DNA of 17,330 nt from an uncultured Clostridia bacterium (GTDB lineage: Bacteria; Bacillota; Clostridia; Christensenellales; UBA1242): contig CAMEUD010000015.1 of assembly GCA_945937975.1 (NCBI GenBank), forward strand, positions 1 to 17,330. Direction: 5' to 3'. Made by a program: the position numbers and the translations under genes. Of this stretch, positions 7,130 through 12,971 are shown in pieces (within the stretch, counting starts at the first letter, position 1; every line of letters begins with the position of its first letter). The notes under the pieces were generated by a model that ran no database searches, had not been told where the DNA came from, and worked only from the letters and a program-made list of their open reading frames with translations.

Positions 7130-7498
7130 TTATATAACTTCTGGAGCAAGTGATATAATCTTCATATATCCCTTATCTCTGCGTTCTCTTGCAACAGGTC
7201 CAAAGATACGAGTACCTTTTGGTTGTTTTTGAGCATCAATGATAACTGCTGCGTTATCATCAAATCTGATGTGTGAACCATCTGGACGACGAAGTCCTTT
7301 TGTTGTTCTAACAATAACTGCTTTAACAACATCACCTTTTTTAACGCTTCCACCTGGAGTTGCACTCTTTACTGATGCAACGATTACATCTCCAATATTT
7401 CCGCTTCTTCTAAATGAGCCACCCAAAACACGGATACACATAATTTGTCTTGCACCTGTGTTATCAGCAACTTTTAATCTTGTTTGTGGTTGTACCAT
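7130..7498 (-). CDS. rplN: 50S ribosomal protein L14 (uL14)
   Basis: A 122-residue protein, exactly the usual length. L14 lies at the subunit interface, contacts bridge elements of 16S rRNA and is the docking site of the silencing factor RsfS. The sequence shows RLKVADNTGARQIMCIRVLGG, GDVIVASVKSATPGG, VKAVIVRTTKGLRRPDGSHIRFDDNAAV and FGPVARERRD, all family hallmarks. The second residue is Val where Ile is common. The AGGAGG site is fused to the rpsQ stop (TAGGAGG) nine bases before the ATG. Confidence 0.98.
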   Translation of the reverse strand: MVQPQTRLKVADNTGARQIMCIRVLGGSFRRSGNIGDVIVASVKSATPGGSVKKGDVVKAVIVRTTKGLRRPDGSHIRFDDNAAVIIDAQKQPKGTRIFGPVARERRDKGYMKIISLAPEVI

Positions 7499-7509
7499 AC
7501 AGTTACCTC

Positions 7510-7773
7510 CTATCTTGCCTTTTCAACAATTCTTACAACTCTAAAGTATTTATCTTTTGAAATGTGTCTTGTTTCAGCGATTTCAACTATATCACCGATA
7601 CCACATTCATTATTTTCATCATGAGCTTTGAATTTTGTTGTTTGTTTTACGACTTTTTTATAAAGTGGATGTTTTCTTGCTGAAACAATGGCAACTACAA
7701 CAGTTTTATCCATTTTTCCAGCACTTACAACTGTCCCTATTTTGCTAGGACGATTATTTCTTTCTAATTCCAT
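7510..7773 (-). CDS. rpsQ: 30S ribosomal protein S17 (uS17)
   Basis: An 87-residue OB-fold protein that binds 16S rRNA in the body of the 30S subunit, of normal length. Recognisable blocks are GTVVSAGKMDKTVVVAI, ARKHPLYKKVVKQTTKFKAHDE and NECGIGDIVEIAETRHISKDKYFRVV. Where most bacteria have ETRPLSK, this protein has ETRHISK, one of several His-for-consensus changes in this operon. The ribosome binding site is fused to the rpmC stop (TAGGAGG), and its own stop to that of rplN. Confidence 0.98.
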   Translation of the reverse strand: MELERNNRPSKIGTVVSAGKMDKTVVVAIVSARKHPLYKKVVKQTTKFKAHDENNECGIGDIVEIAETRHISKDKYFRVVRIVEKAR

Positions 7774-7782
7774 ATCTTCCTC

Positions 7783-7971
7783 CTATGCCTTTTTCTCTTT
7801 TAATAATGTATTAACCCTTGCAATATCTTTTTTAACATTGTGGATTTGCATAGGATTTTGTAAGTTGCCGGTTGCTTGTGAAAAACGAAGATTGAATAAT
7901 TCTTGTTTTAAGTCAACAAGTTTTTGATTTAATTCTTCAACTGTTAAACTTCTAAGTTCTTTAATTTTCAT
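7783..7971 (-). CDS. rpmC: 50S ribosomal protein L29 (uL29)
   Basis: A 62-residue two-helix protein that sits beside L23 at the peptide tunnel exit. It begins MKIKELRSLTVEELNQKL and contains the family core LKQELFNLRFSQATGNLQNPMQIHNVKKDIARV. I chose the ATG at 7971 because L29 proteins start with this MK-[IV]-KE-[LI] type sequence; two upstream GTG codons lie inside rplP and would add foreign residues. With this start the gene overlaps the end of rplP by 11 bases, and the ribosome binding region (AAGGTGG) is within rplP. Confidence 0.95.
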   Translation of the reverse strand: MKIKELRSLTVEELNQKLVDLKQELFNLRFSQATGNLQNPMQIHNVKKDIARVNTLLKEKKA

Positions 7972-8392
7972 TGTTAGCACCACCTTCTTCTTTCTTGATG
8001 AACTTTACTTTGCAAGGAAGTTTGTGACCTGCAAGTCTTAATGCTTCTCTTGCTGTTGTTTCATCTATACCATCCATTTCGAATAGTACTCTACCTGGTT
8101 TAACAACTGCAACCCAGAATTCTGGAGAACCTTTACCAGAACCCATACGAGTTTCTGCAGGTTTCTTTGTTACAGGTTTATCAGGGAATATTTTAATCCA
8201 AACATGACCACCACGTTTAATGTATCTTGTCATAGCGATACGAGCGGCTTCAATTTGGTTTGATTTAATCCAACATGGTTCTGTTGCAACAAGACCATAT
8301 GTTCCATATGTCAAAGTATTACCTCTTGTAGCAACACCTGTCATTCTGCCACGATGTACTCTTCTTCTTTTTACTCTTTTTGGCATTAACAT
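7961..8392 (-). CDS. rplP: 50S ribosomal protein L16 (uL16)
   Basis: A 143-residue protein, close to the 144 of Bacillus subtilis. L16 organises the A-site region and binds late in 50S assembly. It shows KRVKRRRVHRGRM, QIEAARIAMTRYIKRGGHVWIKIFPDKPVTKKP, RMGSGKGSPEFWVAVVKPGRVLFE and EALRLAGHKLPCKVKF. The start MLMPKRV is preferred over the second ATG two codons later because L16 of related bacteria begins MLLPKRV and because the AGGAGG lies nine bases from the first ATG. That ATG overlaps the rpsC stop (TAATG). Confidence 0.97.
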   Translation of the reverse strand: MLMPKRVKRRRVHRGRMTGVATRGNTLTYGTYGLVATEPCWIKSNQIEAARIAMTRYIKRGGHVWIKIFPDKPVTKKPAETRMGSGKGSPEFWVAVVKPGRVLFEMDGIDETTAREALRLAGHKLPCKVKFIKKEEGGANNEN

Positions 8393-9066
8393 TAGTCTTG
8401 TCCTCCTTTGTTAGAATTTTGTTCTTTTTTATCAAGGATATCACCTTTATAAATCCAAACTTTTACACCAAGTTTACCATAGTTTGTGTAAGCAGCAGTA
8501 ACACCGTAATCAATGTCTGCTCTGATTGTTTGAAGTGGAAGACTTCCTTCCATATAAGTTTCGCTTGTTCCAATAGTGTTTGCACCATTAACAACACCGC
8601 TAACTCTAACTTTACAACCCTTTGCACCTGCTTTCATAACTCTTTGCAAAGCTTGTTTTAATGCTCTCTTGTAAGCAACACGTTTTTCAAGTTGAGCAAC
8701 AATGCTTTCTGCAACAAGTGTTGCATCAAGGTCTGGTTTCTTAACTTCTTTAACATTGATTACAAGATTTTTTGTAGGTCCAATAACTTTTGAAAGTTGT
8801 TTTTTAATAACTTCAATATTTGCACCTTTTTGTCCAATAAGAATTGCAGGTCTACCTGTATAAACATTTAATACAAGTCTTTCCTTTGTTCTTTCAATTT
8901 CTACTTTTGAAATTGAAGCTTGGGCATAATTCTTTTCGAAAAATTTTCTAATTTTGTTATCTTCAAGAAGGAATTTGGCAAAATCTTCTTTGCTTGCATA
9001 CCAAGAAGAATCCCATGGTTTGTTAATTCCTACTCTAAATCCAACTGGACTAACTTTTTGTCCCAT
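8392..9066 (-). CDS. rpsC: 30S ribosomal protein S3 (uS3)
   Basis: A 224-residue protein at the mRNA entry site of the 30S subunit. The N-terminus GQKVSPVGFRVGINKPWDSSWYA, the KH domain with GQKG as its GxxG loop (ILIGQKGANIEVIKK), and the C-terminal domain ending DYGVTAAYTNYGKLGVKVWIYKG mark it clearly. Two things differ from consensus: the helicase-linked RRAMK segment reads YKRALK, and the loop usually written GRLGGAEIARTE reads GVVNGANTIGTSE, losing several arginines. AAGGAGG precedes the ATG after an 17-base gap from rplV. The flanking sequence is well conserved, so a frameshift is unlikely. Confidence 0.97.
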   Translation of the reverse strand: MGQKVSPVGFRVGINKPWDSSWYASKEDFAKFLLEDNKIRKFFEKNYAQASISKVEIERTKERLVLNVYTGRPAILIGQKGANIEVIKKQLSKVIGPTKNLVINVKEVKKPDLDATLVAESIVAQLEKRVAYKRALKQALQRVMKAGAKGCKVRVSGVVNGANTIGTSETYMEGSLPLQTIRADIDYGVTAAYTNYGKLGVKVWIYKGDILDKKEQNSNKGGQD

Positions 9067-9083
9067 TATTTTGCCTCCTTACC

Positions 9084-9470
9084 TTATTTCACCTTATTAC
9101 CAAGTATCATGGTAATGTGTGATGATCTCTTTAATAATCTATTTGCTCTACCTCTTGCACGAATATCCAAACGTTTGAGTGTAGGTCCTGGTCCAACATA
9201 GCATTCTTCAACAAATAAATCTGCTCTGTTCAAACCTTTGAATTCTGCATTTGCAATAGCAGAATTTAATAATTTTAAGCATACTTGTGCGGCTGAAGTT
9301 GTTGAGTTTTCAAGCAATGCAACTGCTGTGTCAACATCTTTACCTCTTACTGTGTCAAGAACGATTCTTACTTTTGAAGGACTCATTCTAACATATTTTA
9401 CTTTTGCACTTGGGCGAGTATCTTTGTTTTCGATTCTTGCTTGTGCTTTTTCTCTAATTCTTGTTGCCAT
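9084..9470 (-). CDS. rplV: 50S ribosomal protein L22 (uL22)
   Basis: A 128-residue protein, about 15 longer than the Bacillus subtilis form because of an N-terminal tail rich in charged residues (REKAQARIENKDTRP). The core has VRMSPSKVRIVLDTVRGKDV, then the long beta hairpin GPGPTLKRLDIRARGRANRLLKRSSHIT that lines the peptide exit tunnel. At the hairpin tip the usual M/R-Pro-Arg-Ala is Asp-Ile-Arg-Ala (Asp102, Ile103), so the conserved proline is lost. The ATG follows TAAGAGG, in which the rpsS stop is fused to the ribosome binding site. Confidence 0.97.
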   Translation of the reverse strand: MATRIREKAQARIENKDTRPSAKVKYVRMSPSKVRIVLDTVRGKDVDTAVALLENSTTSAAQVCLKLLNSAIANAEFKGLNRADLFVEECYVGPGPTLKRLDIRARGRANRLLKRSSHITMILGNKVK

Positions 9471-9480
9471 ATTTTACCTC

Positions 9481-9774
9481 TTATGCCTTAACAGGAGCTG
9501 TTGCTGTTGTTGTCGACTTTTTACCTGCGTGTCCTTTGAATGTTCTTGTTGGAGCAAATTCACCAAGTTTATGTCCAACCATTTCGGCTGTGCAATAAAC
9601 TGGAATATGTTTTTTACCATTGTGAACTGCAAATGTGTATCCAACAAATTCAGGATAAATTACTGATGAACGAGACCAAGTTTTGATTGGCTTTTTGTTA
9701 GCTGGATCCATTTCTTGAACTCTTTTCATAAGTCTTGGGCAAACATATGGTTTTTTCTTTAATGATCTACTCAT
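9481..9774 (-). CDS. rpsS: 30S ribosomal protein S19 (uS19)
   Basis: A 97-residue protein of the 30S head, which forms a complex with S13 and contacts the P-site tRNA and 50S bridge. Family blocks are SRSLKKKPYVCPRLMKRV, IKTWSRSSVIYPEFVGYTFAVHNGKKHIPVY and MVGHKLGEFAPTRTFKGHAGKK. The C-terminal tail (STTTATAPVKA) is a few residues longer than usual. Its ribosome binding site is TAGGAGA, fused with the rplB stop. Confidence 0.98.
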   Translation of the reverse strand: MSRSLKKKPYVCPRLMKRVQEMDPANKKPIKTWSRSSVIYPEFVGYTFAVHNGKKHIPVYCTAEMVGHKLGEFAPTRTFKGHAGKKSTTTATAPVKA

Positions 9775-9785
9775 ACTATTCTCTC

Positions 9786-10613
9786 CTAATTGATTCTCTT
9801 AACAATTAACTTGTTAGATGCTTTCTTTGCTTTTCTTGTCTTTAAGCCAAGAGCTGGTTTACCCCAAGGTGTAAGTGGAGATTTGTGTCCAACAGGGCTC
9901 TTACCTTCACCACCGCCGTGTGGGTGATCGTTAGGGTTCATAACAACACCACGAACTGATGGTCTTACGCCCATATGTCTTTTTCTTCCTGCTTTACCAA
10001 GTGATACAAGTTCATGGTCAACATTACCAACTGTACCAATTGTTGCTTTGCAAGTAAGAAGGACTTTTCTCATTTCACCACTAGGCATGCGAAGTGTTGC
10101 ATATTTACCTTCTTTTGCCATAAGAGCAACTTCAGCACCAGCACTTCTTGCCATTTGTCCACCTTTCCCTGCACTAAGTTCAATATTATGAACAACTGAA
10201 CCTACTGGGATATATTCAAGTGGGAGTGCATTTCCGACTTTTATTTCAGCATCTTTACCACTCATAAGTGTTTCGCCAACACTAAGTCCAAGTGGAGCTA
10301 AAATGTATCTCTTTTCTCCATCTGCATATGTCAACAATGCAATGTAAGCACTACGATTTGGGTCGTATTCTATTGCTGTAACTTTTGCAGGAATACCATC
10401 TTTATTTCTTTTGAAATCGATAACTCTGTATTTTTGTCTGTTTCCGCCACCGATATGACGAACTGTTATCTTACCACTAGCATTTCTGCCTGCAGTTTTC
10501 TTTTTTGTTCTAAGCAAGCTTTTTTCAGGAGTAGTTTTAGTTACTTCTTCAAAAGTTGCTGATGTATAAAATCTTCTACCAGCTGATGTTGGTTTACTTG
10601 ATTTAACTGCCAT
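9786..10613 (-). CDS. rplB: 50S ribosomal protein L2 (uL2)
   Basis: A 275-residue protein, normal length, required for subunit joining and close to the peptidyl transferase centre. The N-terminal domain has KPTSAGRRFYT and GKITVRHIGGGNRQKYRVIDFKR; the OB/SH3 core has AIEYDPNRSAYIALLTYADGEKRYILAP; the C-terminal loop VMNPNDHPHGGGEGKSPVGHKSP carries the invariant histidine reaching the catalytic region. Its AGGAGG site is fused to the rplW stop (TAGGAGG). In rRNA-proximal HRGGG the Arg is Ile here, a small deviation. Confidence 0.98.
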   Translation of the reverse strand: MAVKSSKPTSAGRRFYTSATFEEVTKTTPEKSLLRTKKKTAGRNASGKITVRHIGGGNRQKYRVIDFKRNKDGIPAKVTAIEYDPNRSAYIALLTYADGEKRYILAPLGLSVGETLMSGKDAEIKVGNALPLEYIPVGSVVHNIELSAGKGGQMARSAGAEVALMAKEGKYATLRMPSGEMRKVLLTCKATIGTVGNVDHELVSLGKAGRKRHMGVRPSVRGVVMNPNDHPHGGGEGKSPVGHKSPLTPWGKPALGLKTRKAKKASNKLIVKRIN

Positions 10614-10627
10614 AACTAATTATCCTC

Positions 10628-10930
10628 CTATGATAAACTTTCAAAGAATGCAATTGGTTTTGAACTTTCTTTAAGTGTTACAATTGCTTTTTTGTAATCA
10701 CTTGTTTTACCAACTGTTCTTCCTGATTTTGTATTTTGTGACTTTTCTTTACCTTTAACTTTAACGGTATTTACATTTTCAACTTCAACATTGAAAAGTT
10801 CTTCAACAGCTTTTCTTATTTGAACTTTATTAGCATTGTTTGCAACTTTGAATGTGTAAACTTTGCCTTGAATTCCTTGATAAGATTTTTCTGTGAGAAT
10901 AGGTTTAATAATAACATCTTGAGCTTTCAT
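10628..10930 (-). CDS. rplW: 50S ribosomal protein L23 (uL23)
   Basis: A 100-residue protein located at the tunnel exit, where it docks trigger factor and the signal recognition particle. It shows IIKPILTEKSYQGIQGKVYTFKVANNANKVQIRKAVEELFNVEV, VNTVKVKGKEK and a C-terminal KKAIVTLKE. Its start codon overlaps the rplD stop by one base (TAATG) and the GAGGAGG ribosome binding site lies inside rplD, so the two are probably translationally coupled. Length is normal for bacteria. Confidence 0.98.
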   Translation of the reverse strand: MKAQDVIIKPILTEKSYQGIQGKVYTFKVANNANKVQIRKAVEELFNVEVENVNTVKVKGKEKSQNTKSGRTVGKTSDYKKAIVTLKESSKPIAFFESLS

Positions 10931-11553
10931 TATTCTGCATAAACCTCCTCTAATTTTTTAACTGCTTTCTTTGTTAAAACAACATTTTTGTTGCTAACAA
11001 TGTCATAAACATTAACAAGGTCTGATGTTGTAACATAAGCACTTGGAATGTTTTTTGAAGCACGAAGTGCATCATTGTTTAATTCATCCAAAACAATAAC
11101 TGTGTTTGCGTCAAATTTGAATGCATCCAAGAATTCTTGAACTTTCTTTGTTTTTGCTTCTTCCAAAGCAAATTCGTCCAATATTGTTAATTCTTTTTGA
11201 GCAAGTTTTTGACTGATTGCACTTAAGAATGCAGCTCTCTTTGCAAACTTGTTTACCTTTTTAGAAAAATCTCTTGGCTTTGGAGCAAATACTACACCAC
11301 CACCAATAAATTGTGGACCCTTTGTTGAACCTTGTCTTGCATGTCCTGTATGTTTTTGTTTCCAAGGTTTCTTTGCATGTCCTCTAACTTCACTTCTTGT
11401 GAGTGCAGATTTTGTTCCTTGTCTTTGGTTTGCATTGTATGCAACAACAACTTCATGAATAAGTGGTTCGTTGTATTCAACACCAAAAACATCATCTTTT
11501 AATGTGATTGAGCCAACTTCGGCATTTTGCATATTATAAACTTTAGCTTTCAT
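10930..11553 (-). CDS. rplD: 50S ribosomal protein L4 (uL4)
   Basis: A 207-residue protein, normal length. L4 binds 23S rRNA early and sends a long loop (about residues 43-95) into the peptide tunnel. In gamma-proteobacteria it also represses its own S10 operon through the leader RNA. The loop reads KKPWKQKHTGHARQGSTKGPQ, where nearly all bacteria have KPWRQKGTGRARQGS: Gly is replaced by His68 and Arg by His71, next to the macrolide-binding constriction. The rest is typical (FIGGGVVFAPKPRDFSKKVNK, then a Rossmann-like C-terminal half ending with VYDIVSNKNVVLTKKAVKKLEEVY). AAAGGAG precedes the ATG. Confidence 0.97.
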   Translation of the reverse strand: MKAKVYNMQNAEVGSITLKDDVFGVEYNEPLIHEVVVAYNANQRQGTKSALTRSEVRGHAKKPWKQKHTGHARQGSTKGPQFIGGGVVFAPKPRDFSKKVNKFAKRAAFLSAISQKLAQKELTILDEFALEEAKTKKVQEFLDAFKFDANTVIVLDELNNDALRASKNIPSAYVTTSDLVNVYDIVSNKNVVLTKKAVKKLEEVYAE

Positions 11554-11565
11554 CAGTTAACTCCT

Positions 11566-12198
11566 TTATGCTTTTACTGACTCAGTAATTGTTACAACTG
11601 TTCCTCTTGGACCAGGTATGCAACCTTTAATGAGTAAGATATTACGAGCAGAATCGACCTTAACAACTTCCAAGTTTTGGATTGTTACTCTCTCGTGACC
11701 ATAGTGTCCAGCAAGGTGCTTGTTTTTAAATACACGACTTGGTGTACTGTTTGCACTCATTGAACCTACTTCTCTGTGAACAGGTCCTGTACCATGGGTC
11801 ATTTTTAATCTATGTTGATTCCATTTTTGGATAACACCTGTAAATCCACGACCACGTGTAAGTCCTGTAACATCAACCTTGTCTTTTTCATTGAAGATAT
11901 CGCAAAGGATTGATGTTCCAATTTCATAATTTTGTGAATTGTCGAGTCTTAATTCTCTTAAAACTCTGCTTGCAGGAACATTAGCTTTTTTTAATGTTCC
12001 CATTTGTGCTTTGTTTACTCTTGATTCTTTTGTTTCATCAAAAGCAACAACAACACTATTGTAGCCTTCTCTTGCCATTGTTTTAACTTGAACAACTTTG
12101 CAAGGACCAGCTTCAACAACTGTTACTGGAACAACCAAACCATCAGGTGTGAAGATTTGTGTCATTCCAAGTTTTTTGCCTATTATAGCTTTATTCAT
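11566..12198 (-). CDS. rplC: 50S ribosomal protein L3 (uL3)
   Basis: A 210-residue protein, normal length, with a long finger reaching the peptidyl transferase centre. It begins NKAIIGKKLGMTQIFTPDG, then VTVVEAGPCKVVQVKT, and the finger lies in GRGFTGVIQKWNQHRLKMTHGTGPVHREVGSMSANSTPSRVFKNKHLAGHYGHERVT (positions about 125-178). Where the consensus is close to PGRMGNEKVT, this protein has AGHYGHERVT. The C-terminal LLIKGCIPGPRGTVVTI is standard. GGAAGGAG precedes the ATG, and the rpsJ stop is next to that site. Confidence 0.97.
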   Translation of the reverse strand: MNKAIIGKKLGMTQIFTPDGLVVPVTVVEAGPCKVVQVKTMAREGYNSVVVAFDETKESRVNKAQMGTLKKANVPASRVLRELRLDNSQNYEIGTSILCDIFNEKDKVDVTGLTRGRGFTGVIQKWNQHRLKMTHGTGPVHREVGSMSANSTPSRVFKNKHLAGHYGHERVTIQNLEVVKVDSARNILLIKGCIPGPRGTVVTITESVKA

Positions 12199-12212
12199 TT
12201 TCTTCTCCTTCC

Positions 12213-12521
12213 TTATAGTTCGATTTTTATATCAACACCAGCAGGCAAATCTAATTTCATAAATGCATCAGTTTGCTTTGGTGATGTTGGGTACACATCT
12301 ATCATTCTTTTGTGTGTTCTAGATTCAAATTGCTCACGACTGTCTTTGTCTTTGTGTGGTGAACGAATAACTGTTACAACTTCTCTATCTGTTGGAAGTG
12401 GAACTGGTCCAACCACTTTGGCACCACTCTTGCTTGCTGTGTTGATAATTCTTACACATGCTTGGTCAAGAAGTGAATGATCGTACGACTTAAGTTTGAT
12501 TCTAATTTTTTGTGTTGCCAT
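12213..12521 (-). CDS. rpsJ: 30S ribosomal protein S10 (uS10)
   Basis: A 102-residue protein, exactly the family length, of the 30S head; it is also NusE, a partner of NusB and NusG in transcription antitermination. It contains KIRIKLKSYDHSLLDQA, GPVPLPTDREVVTVIRSPHKDKDSREQFE, HKRMIDVYP and LDLPAGVDIKIEL. The reading frame stays open upstream to an ATG at 12614, but the start at 12521 is right: it sits behind a perfect AGGAGG (12528-12533) and gives MATQKIRIKL, the usual N-terminus. It is the first gene of the operon, behind a structured leader of about 215 bases and a strong promoter. Confidence 0.98.
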   Translation of the reverse strand: MATQKIRIKLKSYDHSLLDQACVRIINTASKSGAKVVGPVPLPTDREVVTVIRSPHKDKDSREQFESRTHKRMIDVYPTSPKQTDAFMKLDLPAGVDIKIEL

Positions 12522-12544
12522 TTTTAACCTCCTGTAATCTCTTG

Positions 12545-12737
12545 CCAACAAGTTACTATAAAGTAACCCATTTATTTTAGTCAACACACTATGCCGTGTG
12601 TTTGCAAGTGACATCTAAAATAAAAAGGCTTGTTGGTCGCTCCGCTTTAAGCGAAACTTGTCAGTGTAAATTATCCTTTTCCGCTTGCGTAGGAACAAGG
12701 TAACTTCACACCTCAACCCGAAAGTATGCCACTTTAC
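12545..12737 (-). promoter_or_regulatory. structured 5' leader of the S10 operon
   Basis: The transcript from the main promoter has a leader of about 215 nt. Domain 1 (12711-12664) is a hairpin of 18 pairs, one of them G-U, with three single-base bulges (G12704, G12696, A12674) and a nine-base loop TACGCAAGC. Domain 2 is closed by CCAACAAG (12636-12629) with CTTGTTGG (12552-12545). Inside it, 12624-12615 pairs with 12580-12571 (10 pairs), then AACACAC with GTGTGTT (12602-12596 with 12589-12583), and a small hairpin GTTACT/AGTAAC (12567-12552) forms a side arm. The result is a three-way junction ending about twelve bases before the AGGAGG of rpsJ. All pairings are seen directly by eye. A role as a binding site for a ribosomal protein (L4 by analogy) is inferred. 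Confidence 0.6.
12555..12584 (-). promoter_or_regulatory. possible second promoter P2 for rpsJ
   Basis: TTGACT (12584-12579), 18 bases, TATAGT (12560-12555). This would start transcription around 12548 and give a leader of under 30 bases that keeps the ribosome binding site but skips the structured region. The same bases also form arms of the leader structure, so the promoter match may be a coincidence in AT-rich DNA. Confidence 0.4.
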
Positions 12738-12742
12738 AAGCC

Positions 12743-12772
12743 ATTGTAATACATTCACCCTAGCCTTGTCAA
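12743..12772 (-). promoter_or_regulatory. rpsJ: main S10 operon promoter P1
   Basis: A perfect -35 TTGACA (12772-12767), an 18-base spacer and -10 TACAAT (12748-12743), predicting a start near 12736. An A-rich stretch (ATATGAAAAAAGG) lies directly upstream, like an UP element. The near-consensus match fits a strong sigma-70-type housekeeping promoter as expected for ribosomal genes. Confidence 0.8.
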
Positions 12773-12941
12773 CACCTTTTTTCATATTTTTTAAAATATT
12801 TTAATACACATATATTTATAGTATAATAATATAAGTATAAAACATATTTAAAGTAATAATAGCCATTATATAACCCGTTAATAAATTCAAATCTTAATTA
12901 AATTTATTTTTTTGAAACAATTAACAACCAAATTTTTGCAA
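12773..12941. other. AT-rich spacer upstream of P1
   Basis: About 170 bases of very AT-rich DNA with no coding potential. It has one perfect TATAAT on the minus strand (12870-12865) but no convincing -35 at the right distance; the best is TTGAAT only 14 bases away. The part next to P1 may act as an UP element. Nothing else stands out. Confidence 0.4.
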
Positions 12942-12942
12942 T

Positions 12943-12971
12943 AAAAAAAATGACCTACTAAGTTAGGTCAT
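12943..12971 (-). terminator. terminator of ysxC (groES operon)
   Basis: In the minus strand ATGACCTA, six bases, TAGGTCAT forms a perfect 8-bp stem (12971-12950), followed by a run of eight T. The hairpin begins inside the ysxC coding sequence and contains its TAG stop codon. It separates the groES-groEL-ysxC unit from the S10 operon. Confidence 0.85.

Noticed and set aside
7972..7983. Upstream GTG starts for L29
   Set aside because: They add MVLT from the rplP end; the ATG at 7971 gives the usual L29 N-terminus.
12522..12614. In-frame extension of S10 by 31 residues to an upstream ATG
   Set aside because: It codes through the leader RNA, is not preceded by a ribosome binding site, and S10 is 102 residues everywhere; the AGGAGG-linked ATG at 12521 is the real start.
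12571..12636. Intrinsic terminator (attenuator) in the S10 leader at the U-rich stretch
   Set aside because: The CAACAAGCC before the U-run has no upstream partner inside the transcript; the only GGCTTGT upstream lies across the promoter start. The U-rich bases pair instead with 12571-12580.
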